DNA of 40,080 bases from contig CAMDCA010000014.1 of assembly GCA_945889645.1 (NCBI GenBank), positions 1 to 40,080 of the forward strand. Reading direction: 5' to 3'. Shown piece by piece: positions 32,910 to 40,080 of the stretch. The stretch is from Rhizobium sp. Q54. Its GTDB lineage: Bacteria > Pseudomonadota > Alphaproteobacteria > UBA2966 > CAIVPW01. Numbering within the stretch: position 1 is the first letter of the stretch; each line of letters opens with the position of its first letter. A program made the translations under genes and the position numbers. Under the pieces are notes generated by a model, which was given only the letters and a program-made list of their open reading frames with translations, ran no database searches and was not told the DNA's origin.

Positions 32910-33923
32910 CTAGCGGGCCCCGGTACAACCGATATCCGGGTCAAACTTCTCGCTCAGAAGAGCGTCCCGCGGATACGGCAACGCGAACACCGCTTGCCCC
33001 GAGGCCGTGGAGTTCCGGGTCGCCGACTCGGCGCTGATGTAGCCCCAGTTGACGATGTGCCGGCGAACGCACCACGGCAGACTGGCGAATCGCGTGGGTA
33101 CGCTTGCGCTCAGTGCGGCATCGTACCCAGGCCCCTCGCCGGCGCGGGACATGCTGGCGGCCAAGAGTGCGGCCAGTGGCTGGTCCATCGCCAAGTTGCC
33201 GAGCGAGGCCAGCCGTGTGCCCTTCGATGCCAGTTCACTGCGGTTCTGTTGCTCGGCGCGGAAGTAGACGACGTCCGCGGCCCGCAGCCCGACTTCGATC
33301 CACTGATTGGTAATCAGGTCTTCCGGTGCAAACACCTGCACCGCATCGCTGACGAATGAGTCGGGCCTGAACTTGCAGTATTCGGCACCGAGGTTGCCGG
33401 ACAGTCCACCGTCGGCCAGAGCGACGTTGTCAAACCGAACCGCGACGGAGCCGGCGCGCAGATTGGGCGACCGCATATCGTACCGCCGTGGCGCCAGCAC
33501 CGGCGGGAAGCCGGCGGAGATGGCGACTGCGGTGGCAACGTTCATTGCCGGCGAATCGAACACCGGTCTGACCTGCACGCTGGCCGGATCGACCGGTCTG
33601 CCGTCCGCACCCACCATCTGGACGTCGGGGTCCCGGACGCCGATGAAGTCCTTCGTCAAATACCACCGCTCGCCGTTGTCGAGCCGGGTGGCATCGAAGG
33701 CAAATAGGGGCGTCCCAGGCTGCCACGCCGGCATTTCGCGGGTGCCGAACAGGTAGAACGCCAAGGCGCGCTCCGCGTAGTAGTTCGCCGGACCCGGCAG
33801 GACCATGGCGGCAATGACCGCGGGATAGTCGATGGTGTGCGCTACATGTGCGAAAAACCACCGGCGGGCGGTTGTGCTGCCTTGACGGATGAAAGCAGCG
33901 CAATCCCTTGGGGCCCGCCGGGA
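32910..33923 (-). pseudogene. 5'-truncated patatin-like phospholipase
   Basis: The frame runs from just after a TAG at 33924-33926 to 32910. It is protein-like from its first codons (AAFIRQGSTTARRWFFAHVA, then HTIDYPAVIAAM), but the first ATG is at 33806, well inside that stretch, with no GTG or TTG before it. The visible part is the C-terminal portion of a patatin-fold hydrolase: NVATAVAISAGFPPVLAPRR, then VALADGGLSGNLGAEYCKF, whose DGG supplies the catalytic Asp. The N-terminal half with the oxyanion glycines and the GxSxG serine is missing, and the region upstream belongs to DUF2155. So the gene has lost its front and cannot make an active hydrolase. A 298-residue product from 33806 is possible but would be inactive. 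Confidence 0.72.
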
Positions 33924-33985
33924 CTACGCGCGGACACGCGGCAACCGCTGCGTACCGGCGGTTGTGCCGTGTGGCAGCCGCGCTG

Positions 33986-34369
33986 TCAGCGCGCCGCCGT
34001 CACGCAGTCGATCACGGAGATGTCGTAGACGGCGTGTTCCATCGCGGCGAGCGCCGGGCTCGAGGCGAACATCCAGCCCGAGTAGGCCAGCATTGGGCCG
34101 GTGCCCTGGCGCAGGTCGTAGATTTCGAGGAAGGCCGAAGTCTCAGGTGGCTCTTCGGGCGGGCGCTTGCTGCAGGTGCGGGCGGTGATCAGCAGCGTGC
34201 CGAAGCGCACGGGCTGGTTGATCGGTGCGCGAATGGTTGAGATGCGCGCGGTGACCTTGTCGAGGCCTTGCAGCACCGCGACCTTCTGGTCGGCGTTCTG
34301 CGATTCAGCTTGGCCCCCCGCCCATAGCAGCAGCGGCGCGACCAGCGCGCCGAGCAGGCGGGCGCTCAT
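33986..34369 (-). CDS. DUF2155 periplasmic protein
   Basis: It has 127 residues. A signal peptide (LLGALVAPLLLWAGGQA) is followed by the DUF2155 body: LQGLDKVTARISTIRAPINQ, FGTLLITARTCSKRPPEEPP, FLEIYDLRQ and MLAYSGWMFASSPALAAMEH, then VYDISVIDC. The two cysteines (TARTCS and VIDC) may form a disulphide. The family is found almost only in alphaproteobacteria, normally beside mlaD, NDUFA12 and aat, as here. Its role is unknown; a link to envelope lipid traffic through MlaD is only suggested by location. It starts 6 bases after the mlaD stop. Confidence 0.9.
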   Translation of the reverse strand: MSARLLGALVAPLLLWAGGQAESQNADQKVAVLQGLDKVTARISTIRAPINQPVRFGTLLITARTCSKRPPEEPPETSAFLEIYDLRQGTGPMLAYSGWMFASSPALAAMEHAVYDISVIDCVTAAR

Positions 34370-34375
34370 GCGTGC

Positions 34376-34918
34376 TTACTTTGGGGCGCCGAGAGCGGGC
34401 GCACCGAGCGTCGGCATCCCCAAGGCAGGCGCGGCAGCGGCCGGCGCCGGTGCGGCAGGCGCCGGTGCTTGCGGCGTTGTGATGCCGCCGCCGAGGAACT
34501 TGCCGAGCAGCTGCTCGAGGCTGACGGAGGCCTGCGTGAAGCGAATCTCCTCGCCGGGGGCGAGCACCCGGTCATCGCCGCCGGGAACGATCGCGAGATA
34601 GCGGCCGCCGAGCAGGCTTTCCGATTCGATCGAAGCGGACGAGTCGGCCGGCACCTTGATGTTGGGATCGACCGAGAACCGCACGATCGCGACGTAGGTC
34701 TGCGGGTCGAGGGTCTGGCTGCGGATGGTGCCGATCTTGATGCCGCCCATGCGGACGTCGGACCCAATCTCCAATCCATCGACGCGGTCGAAGCGCGCTG
34801 CGAGTTCGTATCCAGCAACGGCGCGACTGTCGGTGACCGAGAAGGCGAAACTAAGGAAGCCGGCCGCGACGACGATGACGACGGCGCCGAGCAGGGTTTC
34901 GAGGACGCTGTTCTGCAT
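34376..34918 (-). CDS. mlaD: Outer membrane lipid asymmetry protein MlaD
   Basis: Substrate-binding MCE protein of the MlaFEDB phospholipid transporter, anchored in the inner membrane and facing the periplasm. It has 180 residues: one N-terminal helix (LLGAVVIVVAAGFLSFAF), an MCE domain (about 38-115, with YELAARFDRVDGLEIGSDVR, MGGIKIGTI and SESLLGGRYLAIVPGG) and a short helical segment (SLEQLLGKFLGGG). A Pro/Ala/Gly tail then ends in an MPTLGAPALGAPK repeat-like stretch. mlaE and mlaF are not nearby, which is usual in this lineage, where mlaD sits with NDUFA12. Confidence 0.93.
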   Translation of the reverse strand: MQNSVLETLLGAVVIVVAAGFLSFAFSVTDSRAVAGYELAARFDRVDGLEIGSDVRMGGIKIGTIRSQTLDPQTYVAIVRFSVDPNIKVPADSSASIESESLLGGRYLAIVPGGDDRVLAPGEEIRFTQASVSLEQLLGKFLGGGITTPQAPAPAAPAPAAAAPALGMPTLGAPALGAPK

Positions 34919-34955
34919 TTTCTTACGGACCTCGGTGTGGAGGATAGCCCCCTGT

Positions 34956-34982
34956 AGCCCTCCCCCGCGGTGCGGAAGGGGG
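34956..34982. repeat. REP-like palindrome between mlaD and the NDUFA12-like gene
   Basis: CCCTCCCCCGC and GCGGAAGGGGG form imperfect inverted arms around a 3-base loop. The flanking GTAGCCCTC is shared with 8123-8131, so it appears to be a diverged member of the same dispersed family. It lies in the 70-base gap between two co-directional genes and may act as an mRNA hairpin. Confidence 0.55.
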
Positions 34983-34988
34983 AACTTC

Positions 34989-35390
34989 TTACTCGGGCCG
35001 CCAAGCCTCGTAGTCGCCAGTGGCGGGCGGGCGGCGGCCGGTGGCGCTGAGGCTGCCGGGTGGGCGCCAAGCGTTGGGCGTGCCGGTCAGGTTGGGGATG
35101 TGCGGGGCTTCCCACCGGTGATGCGGACGCTCGCCCAACGGCGCGGCGGCCGTCGTGTGGTGCAGCCAGGCGTGCCACTCGGGCGGAACCTTGGAGGCCT
35201 CGACCTGGCCGCGGTAGAGGACCCAGCGGCGGCGGCGGCCACGACCGGCGGCGGCCGGCTTGCCGCGTTCCTGGAAATAGCGATTGCCGAACGAGTCGGT
35301 GCCGACAGGCTCGCCCTTCCAGCGCGTGAACAGGGACGTTCCCAGGGGCTCGTTGGCCCACCAGCTGAACAGGCGCGCGATCAACTTCAT
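34989..35390 (-). CDS. NADH:ubiquinone oxidoreductase accessory subunit, NDUFA12 family
   Basis: Homologue of the 17.2-kDa subunit of mitochondrial complex I, present in alphaproteobacteria as an assembly or stability factor of the respiratory NADH dehydrogenase. It has 133 residues from ATG 35390. The motifs LFTRWKGEPVGTDSFGNRYF, RRRRWVLYRGQVEASKVPPE and WHAWLHHTTAAAPL define the family, and the C-terminal part ends PATGDYEAWRPE. The longer reading from 35468 adds non-conserved residues. mlaD and DUF2155 follow in the same direction, the common alphaproteobacterial order. Confidence 0.93.
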   Translation of the reverse strand: MKLIARLFSWWANEPLGTSLFTRWKGEPVGTDSFGNRYFQERGKPAAAGRGRRRRWVLYRGQVEASKVPPEWHAWLHHTTAAAPLGERPHHRWEAPHIPNLTGTPNAWRPPGSLSATGRRPPATGDYEAWRPE

Positions 35391-35465
35391 GGCGCGGACT
35401 ATCACACCGGGGCGCGGACGCGTCCATACGGCCGAACGGCCCAGCGGGCCGCGTGCCTGTTGTTG

Positions 35466-35541
35466 CACAACTATATTGTGTGTCCGGTCACAGATTCGTC
35501 ACAAAATGTGGTTGACGCCTGTTTCGGGAGGGGACTACATC
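35466..35541 (+). promoter_or_regulatory. Candidate nrdJ leader promoter with NrdR-box-like sites
   Basis: TTGACG (35512-35517), an 18-base spacer and TACATC (35536-35541) form a moderate promoter pointing to nrdJ. Two AT-centred inverted repeats lie at and upstream of it. CACAACTATATTGTG (35466-35480) has CACAA/TTGTG arms, with ATATTGTGT matching one half of the published NrdR-box consensus exactly. CACAAAATGTGG (35500-35511) overlaps the -35 box. Their centres are about 32 bases apart, close to three helical turns, the usual NrdR tandem arrangement. Neither is a perfect full box, and the first has one extra base in the centre. Regulation by NrdR is inference. The minus-strand NDUFA12-like promoter must also lie here. 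Confidence 0.35.
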
Positions 35542-35843
35542 TTGGGCCTCAAGGCGGCCAACCCCCATTCCCTGGGATTTGGCCGCCCGGAGCAACCAGC
35601 GGAAGGCGCGCCGAGCGATATGGGCCTTCGTAAGAGCGTCTCCTTGCCGGCGAGCGAGCTACAAGCAATTCAGCTCGCCGGTCGACGTCCGCCAGCAGCG
35701 CGATTGACCACCGTCGCGCTCAGCGGCCTTCCGACTGGATGCACCAAGTAAAACGGGAACCCACCTTCCCTTCCGCAAGCGTTCCAGCCTGAGGGGTGGA
35801 ATAGGGCCGCGCATAATTACTTCACGCGCGGCTTGTTTTGTTT
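35542..35843 (+). ncRNA. Candidate structured leader or small RNA upstream of nrdJ
   Basis: Between the candidate promoter and an intrinsic terminator lies about 300 bases with several strong paired elements. CCGGCGAG/CTCGCCGG frames an inner alternative CGAGCT/AGCTCG near 35650-35683, and GGGAA/TTCCC is near 35755-35770. I recognise no known RNA: no B12 box, no tmRNA acceptor or tag, no SRP, RNase P or 6S signature. A short frame from TTG 35543 to TAA 35751 (starting LGLKAANPHSLGFGRP) could be an alternative coding reading, with GGGAGGGG 15 bases before it. Whether this is a separate small RNA, an attenuated nrdJ leader or a short peptide gene cannot be decided from sequence alone. Confidence 0.35.
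35806..35843 (+). terminator. Intrinsic terminator upstream of nrdJ
   Basis: GCCGCGC (35806-35812) and GCGCGGC (35826-35832) make a perfect 7-bp GC stem with a 13-base AT-rich loop, followed directly by TTGTTTTGTTT. This is one of the few T-rich runs in the window. It points in the direction of nrdJ, 130 bases before its ATG, so it ends either an upstream small transcript or an attenuated leader. Confidence 0.75.
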
Positions 35844-35893
35844 GCGAGCCTCTTCGCGCTTTCCTACGGGCTGCACCCTTGGGCGTTTAGGCA

Positions 35894-35963
35894 TTGACTC
35901 TCCCCTGCCGTGGGGGAATTCTAGATTTAGTAACCAATAAGAATCGCGACACTAGATTTGGTA
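35894..35963 (+). promoter_or_regulatory. Promoter-proximal region of nrdJ with a 12-bp direct repeat
   Basis: TTGACT (35894-35899) is followed by a CCCC/GGGG hairpin and an AT-rich stretch. CTAGATTTAGTA (35921-35932) is repeated as CTAGATTTGGTA (35952-35963), one mismatch and exactly 31 bases apart, about three helical turns. No -10 hexamer at ideal spacing from TTGACT is visible (AATTCT at 17). The repeats could be a binding site for a regulator of nrdJ. GGGGG at 35964-35968 is the likely Shine-Dalgarno. Confidence 0.4.
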
Positions 35964-35973
35964 GGGGGCAGAC

Positions 35974-38900
35974 ATGCGTATCCAGCGTCACTACACCGAG
36001 GCCGGCCAGGAGCCGTACTCGAAGGTCCCCTTCCGATCCGCGACCAGCGAGATTCGGAATCCGGACGGCTCAGTAGTGTTCAAGCTGGAGTCGTTCGACG
36101 TCCCCGCCGCGTGGAGTCAGGTCGCCGCCGACGTGCTGGCGCAGAAGTATTTCCGCCGCGCCGGAATCCCCGCGCGCCGGCGTGCCGTCGAAGAGAACGA
36201 CGTGCCGTCGTGGCTGTGGCGCAAGACCCCCGACACGCGCGCGCTGGAAGGAATGCCGGCGGCGGACCGTTCGACCGGTGAGTCGGACGCCCGCATGGTG
36301 TTCGATCGCCTGGCCGGCACCTGGACTTACTGGGGCTGGAAGGGCGGCTACTTCGGCTCGCCCGATTCGGACGCCGAGGAGGACGCACGCGCGTTCTTCG
36401 ACGAGACGCGTTTCATGTTGGCGACCCAGATGGGCGCGCCTAACTCGCCGCAGTGGTTCAACACCGGCATCCATTGGGCCTATGGCATCGAAGGCCCGGC
36501 CCAGGGCCACTACTACATCGACTGGCGCAGCGGCGAGATGATGCGCTCGACCAGTGCCTATGAGCATCCGCAGCCGCACGCCTGCTTCATCCAGGGCGTC
36601 GAGGACAACCTGGTCGAGGACGGCGGCATCATGGACCTGTGGCTGCGCGAAGCGCGGCTGTTCAAGTACGGCTCCGGCACCGGTTCCAACTTCTCGCGCC
36701 TGCGCGGCGACGGCGAGAAGCTTTCGGGCGGCGGGCGTTCCTCCGGCCTGATGAGCTTCCTCAAGATCGGCGACCGCGCTGCCGGCGCCATCAAGTCGGG
36801 CGGCACGACGCGACGCGCCGCCAAGATGGTCGTGGTGGACATGGACCACCCGGACATCGAGACGTTCATCAACTGGAAGGTGATCGAGGAGCAGAAGGTC
36901 GCCAACCTGGTGACCGGTTCCCGCGTCAACCACAAGCATCTCACTGCCGTGCTCAAGGCGTGCAACGCCGTCGAAGGCGAGCGCCGCTTCACGCCGTCGG
37001 ACAACCCGGAACTGAAGAAGGTGATTCGTGCGGCCCGTGCGGCGCAGGTGCCGGAGAACTACATCCAGCGCATGATCGACTTCGCGCGCCAGGGCTACAC
37101 CGACGCCGAGTTCGACTTCCCGACCTACAACACCGACTGGGATGGCGACGCCTACTTCACCGTTTCGGGCCAGAACGCCAACAACACGGTCCGCGTCACG
37201 GACGACTTCCTGAACGCGGTCAACGCCGATAAGGAGTGGACCCTGACCCGCCGCGGCGACGGCAAGGTTCACAAGAAGCTGCAGGCGCGCGACCTGTGGA
37301 ACACGGTGGCGGAAGCCGCCTGGCAGTCGGCCGACCCCGGCGTGCAGTTCCACACCACCATCAACGACTGGCACACCTGCCCGGCCGGCGGCGACATCCG
37401 CGCCTCCAACCCGTGCTCCGAGTACATGTTCCTCGACGACACGGCGTGCAACCTGGCGTCGCTGAACCTGATGGCCTTCCGCCAGCCGGATGGCATGATC
37501 GACACCAAGTCGTACGCCCACGCCGTGCGGCTGTGGACCCTGGTCCTCGAAGTCTCGGTGATGATGGCGCAGTTCCCGTCGCGCAAGATTGCCGAGCTCA
37601 GCTATCGCTACCGCACCCTCGGCCTCGGCTACGCCAACTTCGGCGGCTACCTGATGGCCTCGGGCATTCCGTACGACAGCGCCGAGGGCCGCGCGATCTG
37701 CGCCGCCATGTCGGCGCTGATGACCGGCGCTTCGTATGCGACGTCGGCTGAGATGGCGGCAGAGCGCGGCGCGTTCGCCGGCTATGAGGACAACCGTCCG
37801 CACATGCTGCGCGTCGTCCGCAATCATGCACGTGCCGCCGGCGCCCTGGGTGGCAAGTACGAGAACCTGCACACCGAACCGGTGCCGCTGGACGAAACCA
37901 ACTGCAAGGACAAGGCGCTGGTTGCCGCCGCGCGCGAGTCGTGGAAGCAGGCCCTCAGCCTCGGTACCAAGTACGGCTTCCGCAACGCGCAGACGACCTG
38001 CATCGCGCCCACCGGCACCATCGGCCTGGTGATGGATTGCGACACCACCGGCATCGAGCCGGACTTCGCCCTGGTGAAGTTCAAGAAGCTCGCCGGCGGC
38101 GGCTACTTCCGCATCATCAACCGCTGCGTGCCGCTCGCCCTCGAGACCATGGGGTACGACGAGGAGCACGCCAGCGCCATCGTCACCTACGCCGTGGGCC
38201 ACGGCACACTGGACGGCGCACCGCACATCAACCACCAGGCGCTGATGCAGAAGGGATTCCTGCACGACTCGATTCATGCGGTCGAGCAGGTGCTGTCGAA
38301 CGCTTTCGACATCCGCTTTGCGTTCAACAAGTGGACGCTGGGCGAAGGCTTCCTGACCAAAACGCTCGGCATCGATCCGGTGCGCTTGGCGGATCCGTCC
38401 CTCGACGTGCTGACCCATATGGGCTTCACGGCCAAGGAGATCGCGGCGGCGAACCTATTCTGCTGCGGCGCCATGACGGTCGAAGGCGCGCCCGGACTGA
38501 AGGACGAGCACCTGGCGGTGTTTGACTGCGCCAGCCCGTGCGGTGCGCTCGGCACCCGCTCTCTGTCGTGGGAGAGCCACATCCGCGCCATGGCGGCGGC
38601 CCAGCCGTTCGTCTCCGGTGCGATCTCCAAGACCATCAACATGCCGAACTCGGCGACGGTCGAGGACTGCCAGAAGGCCTACGAGCTGTCGTGGAAGCTG
38701 GCGTTGAAGGCCAACGCGCTCTACCGCGACGGCTCAAAGCTGTCGCAGCCGCTCGCTAGCGCCATCGCCGCCGCCGACATTGCGGATGACGACGAGGAGA
38801 ACGCCGCTGCCGCGGCGGCCGTTCCGACCGCCGCCATTCCGGAGCGCGTCAAGCAGGCGGCCGAGAAGATGGCCGAAGTCGCCATCGCGCGCCGCAAGCG

Positions 38901-39654
38901 CCTGCCGGCCCGCCGCAAGGGCTACACCCAGAAGGCCACCGTTGGCGGGCACAAAGTGTACCTGCACACCGGCGAGTACGACGACGGCTCCCTGGGCGAG
39001 ATATTCATCGACATGCACAAGGAAGGCGCCGCCTTCCGCAGCTTGATGAACAACTTCGCCATCGCGATTTCGATCGGCCTGCAGTACGGCGTGCCGCTCG
39101 ACGAGTTCGTCGAGGCATTTACCTTCACACGCTTCGAGCCGAGCGGCATGGTCGAAGGCAACACCGCCATCAAGATGGCGACAAGCCTCGTTGACTACGT
39201 GTTCCGTGAACTCGCGGTGTCGTACCTCAACCGCACCGACCTCGCCCACGTGTCGCCGGAGAACCTGCGTCCCGACGCCATGGGCCAGGGCGAGAAGCCG
39301 CGCGAGACCGCGGTCGGCGAGAGCCCGCGCACCGCCGAGTACGCCAGCAACGGCTATATCCGCGGACACAAGCTGCAGCTGGTTTCGAGCGTGAAGATGC
39401 CCGCCGCCGTCGGCGGCGAGACCCGGATGCTGGCGGTGGCCGGCGCGATGGGTCACGCCCATGCGCAGGCCCAGGTCGGCGAGACCATGACGGCCATCGA
39501 AGCCGAAGCGGTCGGCGTCACCCTGCGGCGCATCGAAGCCAAGGTGAAGGGCTACGAAGGCGACAATTGCGGCGAGTGCGGCAACTTCACCCTGGTGCGC
39601 AGCGGCACCTGCTTGAAGTGCGTCACCTGCGGTTCCACCACGGGGTGCTCGTAA
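35974..39654 (+). CDS. nrdJ: Vitamin B12-dependent (class II) ribonucleoside-diphosphate reductase
   Basis: Reduces ribonucleotides to deoxyribonucleotides with adenosylcobalamin as radical source, working with or without oxygen. It has 1226 residues, in the range of the long alphaproteobacterial form. The N-terminal region is followed by the catalytic barrel with [16 protein letters not shown], the active-site NPCSE (C481, in [20 protein letters not shown]) and [20 protein letters not shown]. After about residue 930 there is a low-complexity linker ([12 protein letters not shown]). The C-terminal end is cysteine-rich: [22 protein letters not shown], the zinc-ribbon or redox tail that regenerates the active-site disulphide. 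It is preceded by an unusually long structured leader. No nrdAB or nrdDG lies in the window. Confidence 0.97.
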   Translation: MRIQRHYTEAGQEPYSKVPFRSATSEIRNPDGSVVFKLESFDVPAAWSQVAADVLAQKYFRRAGIPARRRAVEENDVPSWLWRKTPDTRALEGMPAADRSTGESDARMVFDRLAGTWTYWGWKGGYFGSPDSDAEEDARAFFDETRFMLATQMGAPNSPQWFNTGIHWAYGIEGPAQGHYYIDWRSGEMMRSTSAYEHPQPHACFIQGVEDNLVEDGGIMDLWLREARLFKYGSGTGSNFSRLRGDGEKLSGGGRSSGLMSFLKIGDRAAGAIKSGGTTRRAAKMVVVDMDHPDIETFINWKVIEEQKVANLVTGSRVNHKHLTAVLKACNAVEGERRFTPSDNPELKKVIRAARAAQVPENYIQRMIDFARQGYTDAEFDFPTYNTDWDGDAYFTVSGQNANNTVRVTDDFLNAVNADKEWTLTRRGDGKVHKKLQARDLWNTVAEAAWQSADPGVQFHTTINDWHTCPAGGDIRASNPCSEYMFLDDTACNLASLNLMAFRQPDGMIDTKSYAHAVRLWTLVLEVSVMMAQFPSRKIAELSYRYRTLGLGYANFGGYLMASGIPYDSAEGRAICAAMSALMTGASYATSAEMAAERGAFAGYEDNRPHMLRVVRNHARAAGALGGKYENLHTEPVPLDETNCKDKALVAAARESWKQALSLGTKYGFRNAQTTCIAPTGTIGLVMDCDTTGIEPDFALVKFKKLAGGGYFRIINRCVPLALETMGYDEEHASAIVTYAVGHGTLDGAPHINHQALMQKGFLHDSIHAVEQVLSNAFDIRFAFNKWTLGEGFLTKTLGIDPVRLADPSLDVLTHMGFTAKEIAAANLFCCGAMTVEGAPGLKDEHLAVFDCASPCGALGTRSLSWESHIRAMAAAQPFVSGAISKTINMPNSATVEDCQKAYELSWKLALKANALYRDGSKLSQPLASAIAAADIADDDEENAAAAAAVPTAAIPERVKQAAEKMAEVAIARRKRLPARRKGYTQKATVGGHKVYLHTGEYDDGSLGEIFIDMHKEGAAFRSLMNNFAIAISIGLQYGVPLDEFVEAFTFTRFEPSGMVEGNTAIKMATSLVDYVFRELAVSYLNRTDLAHVSPENLRPDAMGQGEKPRETAVGESPRTAEYASNGYIRGHKLQLVSSVKMPAAVGGETRMLAVAGAMGHAHAQAQVGETMTAIEAEAVGVTLRRIEAKVKGYEGDNCGECGNFTLVRSGTCLKCVTCGSTTGCS

Positions 39655-39658
39655 CACC

Positions 39659-39913
39659 GTGCCCGGCCTAGGCCAGATCGCGCACTGCAGCGAGGCGATC
39701 GATGCGACCATCGATCGCTACCAGCGGCAGCAGCGTGCACTGGCCGCACGCCGGGCGACCGGCGTGCATGGGTTCGACGACGAAGCAACGGATGCGCGGC
39801 TCGCCGCGCACATCGCGCGCCTGACCGACTGGTTGGCCCAGGCGCGCTCGGCGCACGCCGCGGTGTCGCATGGCGCCGCGATCGCCCGCCAACCGGCGAT
39901 GGGCCTCGGATGA
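39659..39913 (+). CDS. Small hypothetical protein after nrdJ
   Basis: It has 84 residues from GTG 39659, four bases after the nrdJ stop. It is Ala/Arg-rich and mostly helical (EAIDATIDRYQRQQRALAA, DARLAAHIARLTDWLAQARS). No Shine-Dalgarno of its own is visible, so translation would depend on ribosomes leaving nrdJ. I recognise no family. The close spacing and non-random helical pattern favour a real gene; the absence of motifs and the high GC, where long frames are easy, count against it. Confidence 0.4.
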   Translation: MPGLGQIAHCSEAIDATIDRYQRQQRALAARRATGVHGFDDEATDARLAAHIARLTDWLAQARSAHAAVSHGAAIARQPAMGLG

Positions 39914-40071
39914 ACGACGACATACGACCCGACCCGCTTTGCGGCTCCGGTGCTGCTGCAATCCCCGCGACGGTAGCAGCAGCGGATGGCCGGCGGATGC
40001 TGAACCCTCTTCACAGCAGAGGGCTCTCCCGCCGACCAAGTAGCGTAGTCCTAGTGGTAGATCCTCCCTGA
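39910..40071 (+). CDS. Possible very short ORF at the right edge
   Basis: ATG 39910 overlaps the preceding stop as ATGA and opens 53 codons to a TGA at 40069-40071 (MNDDIRPDPLCGSG, then low-complexity sequence). No family or signal is visible, and the second half reads like untranslated DNA. The rest of this edge (39914-40080) shows nothing else I can support. Confidence 0.18.
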   Translation: MNDDIRPDPLCGSGAAAIPATVAAADGRRMLNPLHSRGLSRRPSSVVLVVDPP

Positions 40072-40080
40072 TCGACTGGC

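Noticed and set aside
35391-35973. Cobalamin riboswitch upstream of nrdJ
   Set aside because: No B12 box (GCCACTG-type core) is visible, and B12 riboswitches normally control B12-independent alternatives rather than nrdJ.
39668-40039. Reverse-strand gene at the right edge
   Set aside because: It has high Arg/Cys content without motifs and no Shine-Dalgarno; the forward small ORF next to nrdJ is the better reading, though weak.

Overview
This GC-rich window reads as chromosomal core DNA of an alphaproteobacterium, most like the Rhodospirillales. Three things support that: the block rne / amidase / PBP1A / prfB; the block aroQ-accB-accC-aat facing DUF2155-mlaD-NDUFA12; and a B12-dependent ribonucleotide reductase (NrdJ) with a proteobacterial type of complex I accessory subunit. 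I see no rRNA, tRNA, CRISPR array, intact prophage or complete insertion sequence.

Layout. 1-772 (-): start of an AsmA/DUF3971-like envelope protein, divergent from glnE. 843-6489 (+): glnE, a Bcp peroxiredoxin, then an M23 peptidase overlapping a bactofilin (cell shape). 6490-9743: a less ordered accessory stretch with a decayed fragment, a phage-associated DUF5681 protein, two tandem IalB-like secreted paralogues, a secreted nuclease-fold protein and a small secreted protein that looks frameshifted. 9744-15206 (-): prfB with a classical programmed +1 frameshift, a broken DUF559 gene between 35-bp inverted repeats, mrcA (PBP1A) and an amidase. 15645-18437 (+): rne, divergent from the amidase. 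18492-26819: a phosphotransferase, a SHOCT membrane protein behind a two-state hairpin, an aminotransferase, an M48-TPR protease with a DsbA-like protein, a SulP transporter, and a small (+) cluster of an orphan ABC ATPase, an anchored thioredoxin and a DUF4870 membrane protein. 26827-29705 (-): a ThiS-ThiG fusion translationally coupled to a serine-hydrolase-like membrane protein that has lost all three catalytic motifs. 29849-32909 (+): aroQ-accB-accC-aat. 32910-35390 (-): NDUFA12-like, mlaD, DUF2155 and a 5'-truncated patatin. 35391-35973: a 583-base region with a promoter, NrdR-box-like sites and an intrinsic terminator, then nrdJ (35974-39654) and small uncertain ORFs.

Working themes are envelope construction and remodelling (M23, bactofilin, PBP1A, amidase, M48, MlaD), thiol chemistry (Bcp, DsbA-like, thioredoxin), nitrogen control (GlnE), RNA decay and translation (RNase E, RF2, Aat), fatty-acid and aromatic precursor synthesis, and dNTP supply. 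The observations most worth a second look are regulatory or evolutionary: the bistable hairpin at 19603-19633, the leader of nrdJ, the perfect 9-bp inverted repeat at the amidase start, the inverted-repeat-bounded DUF559 remnant, and the dead serine hydrolase coupled to thiazole synthesis. All calls are from reading the sequence; no database search was run.
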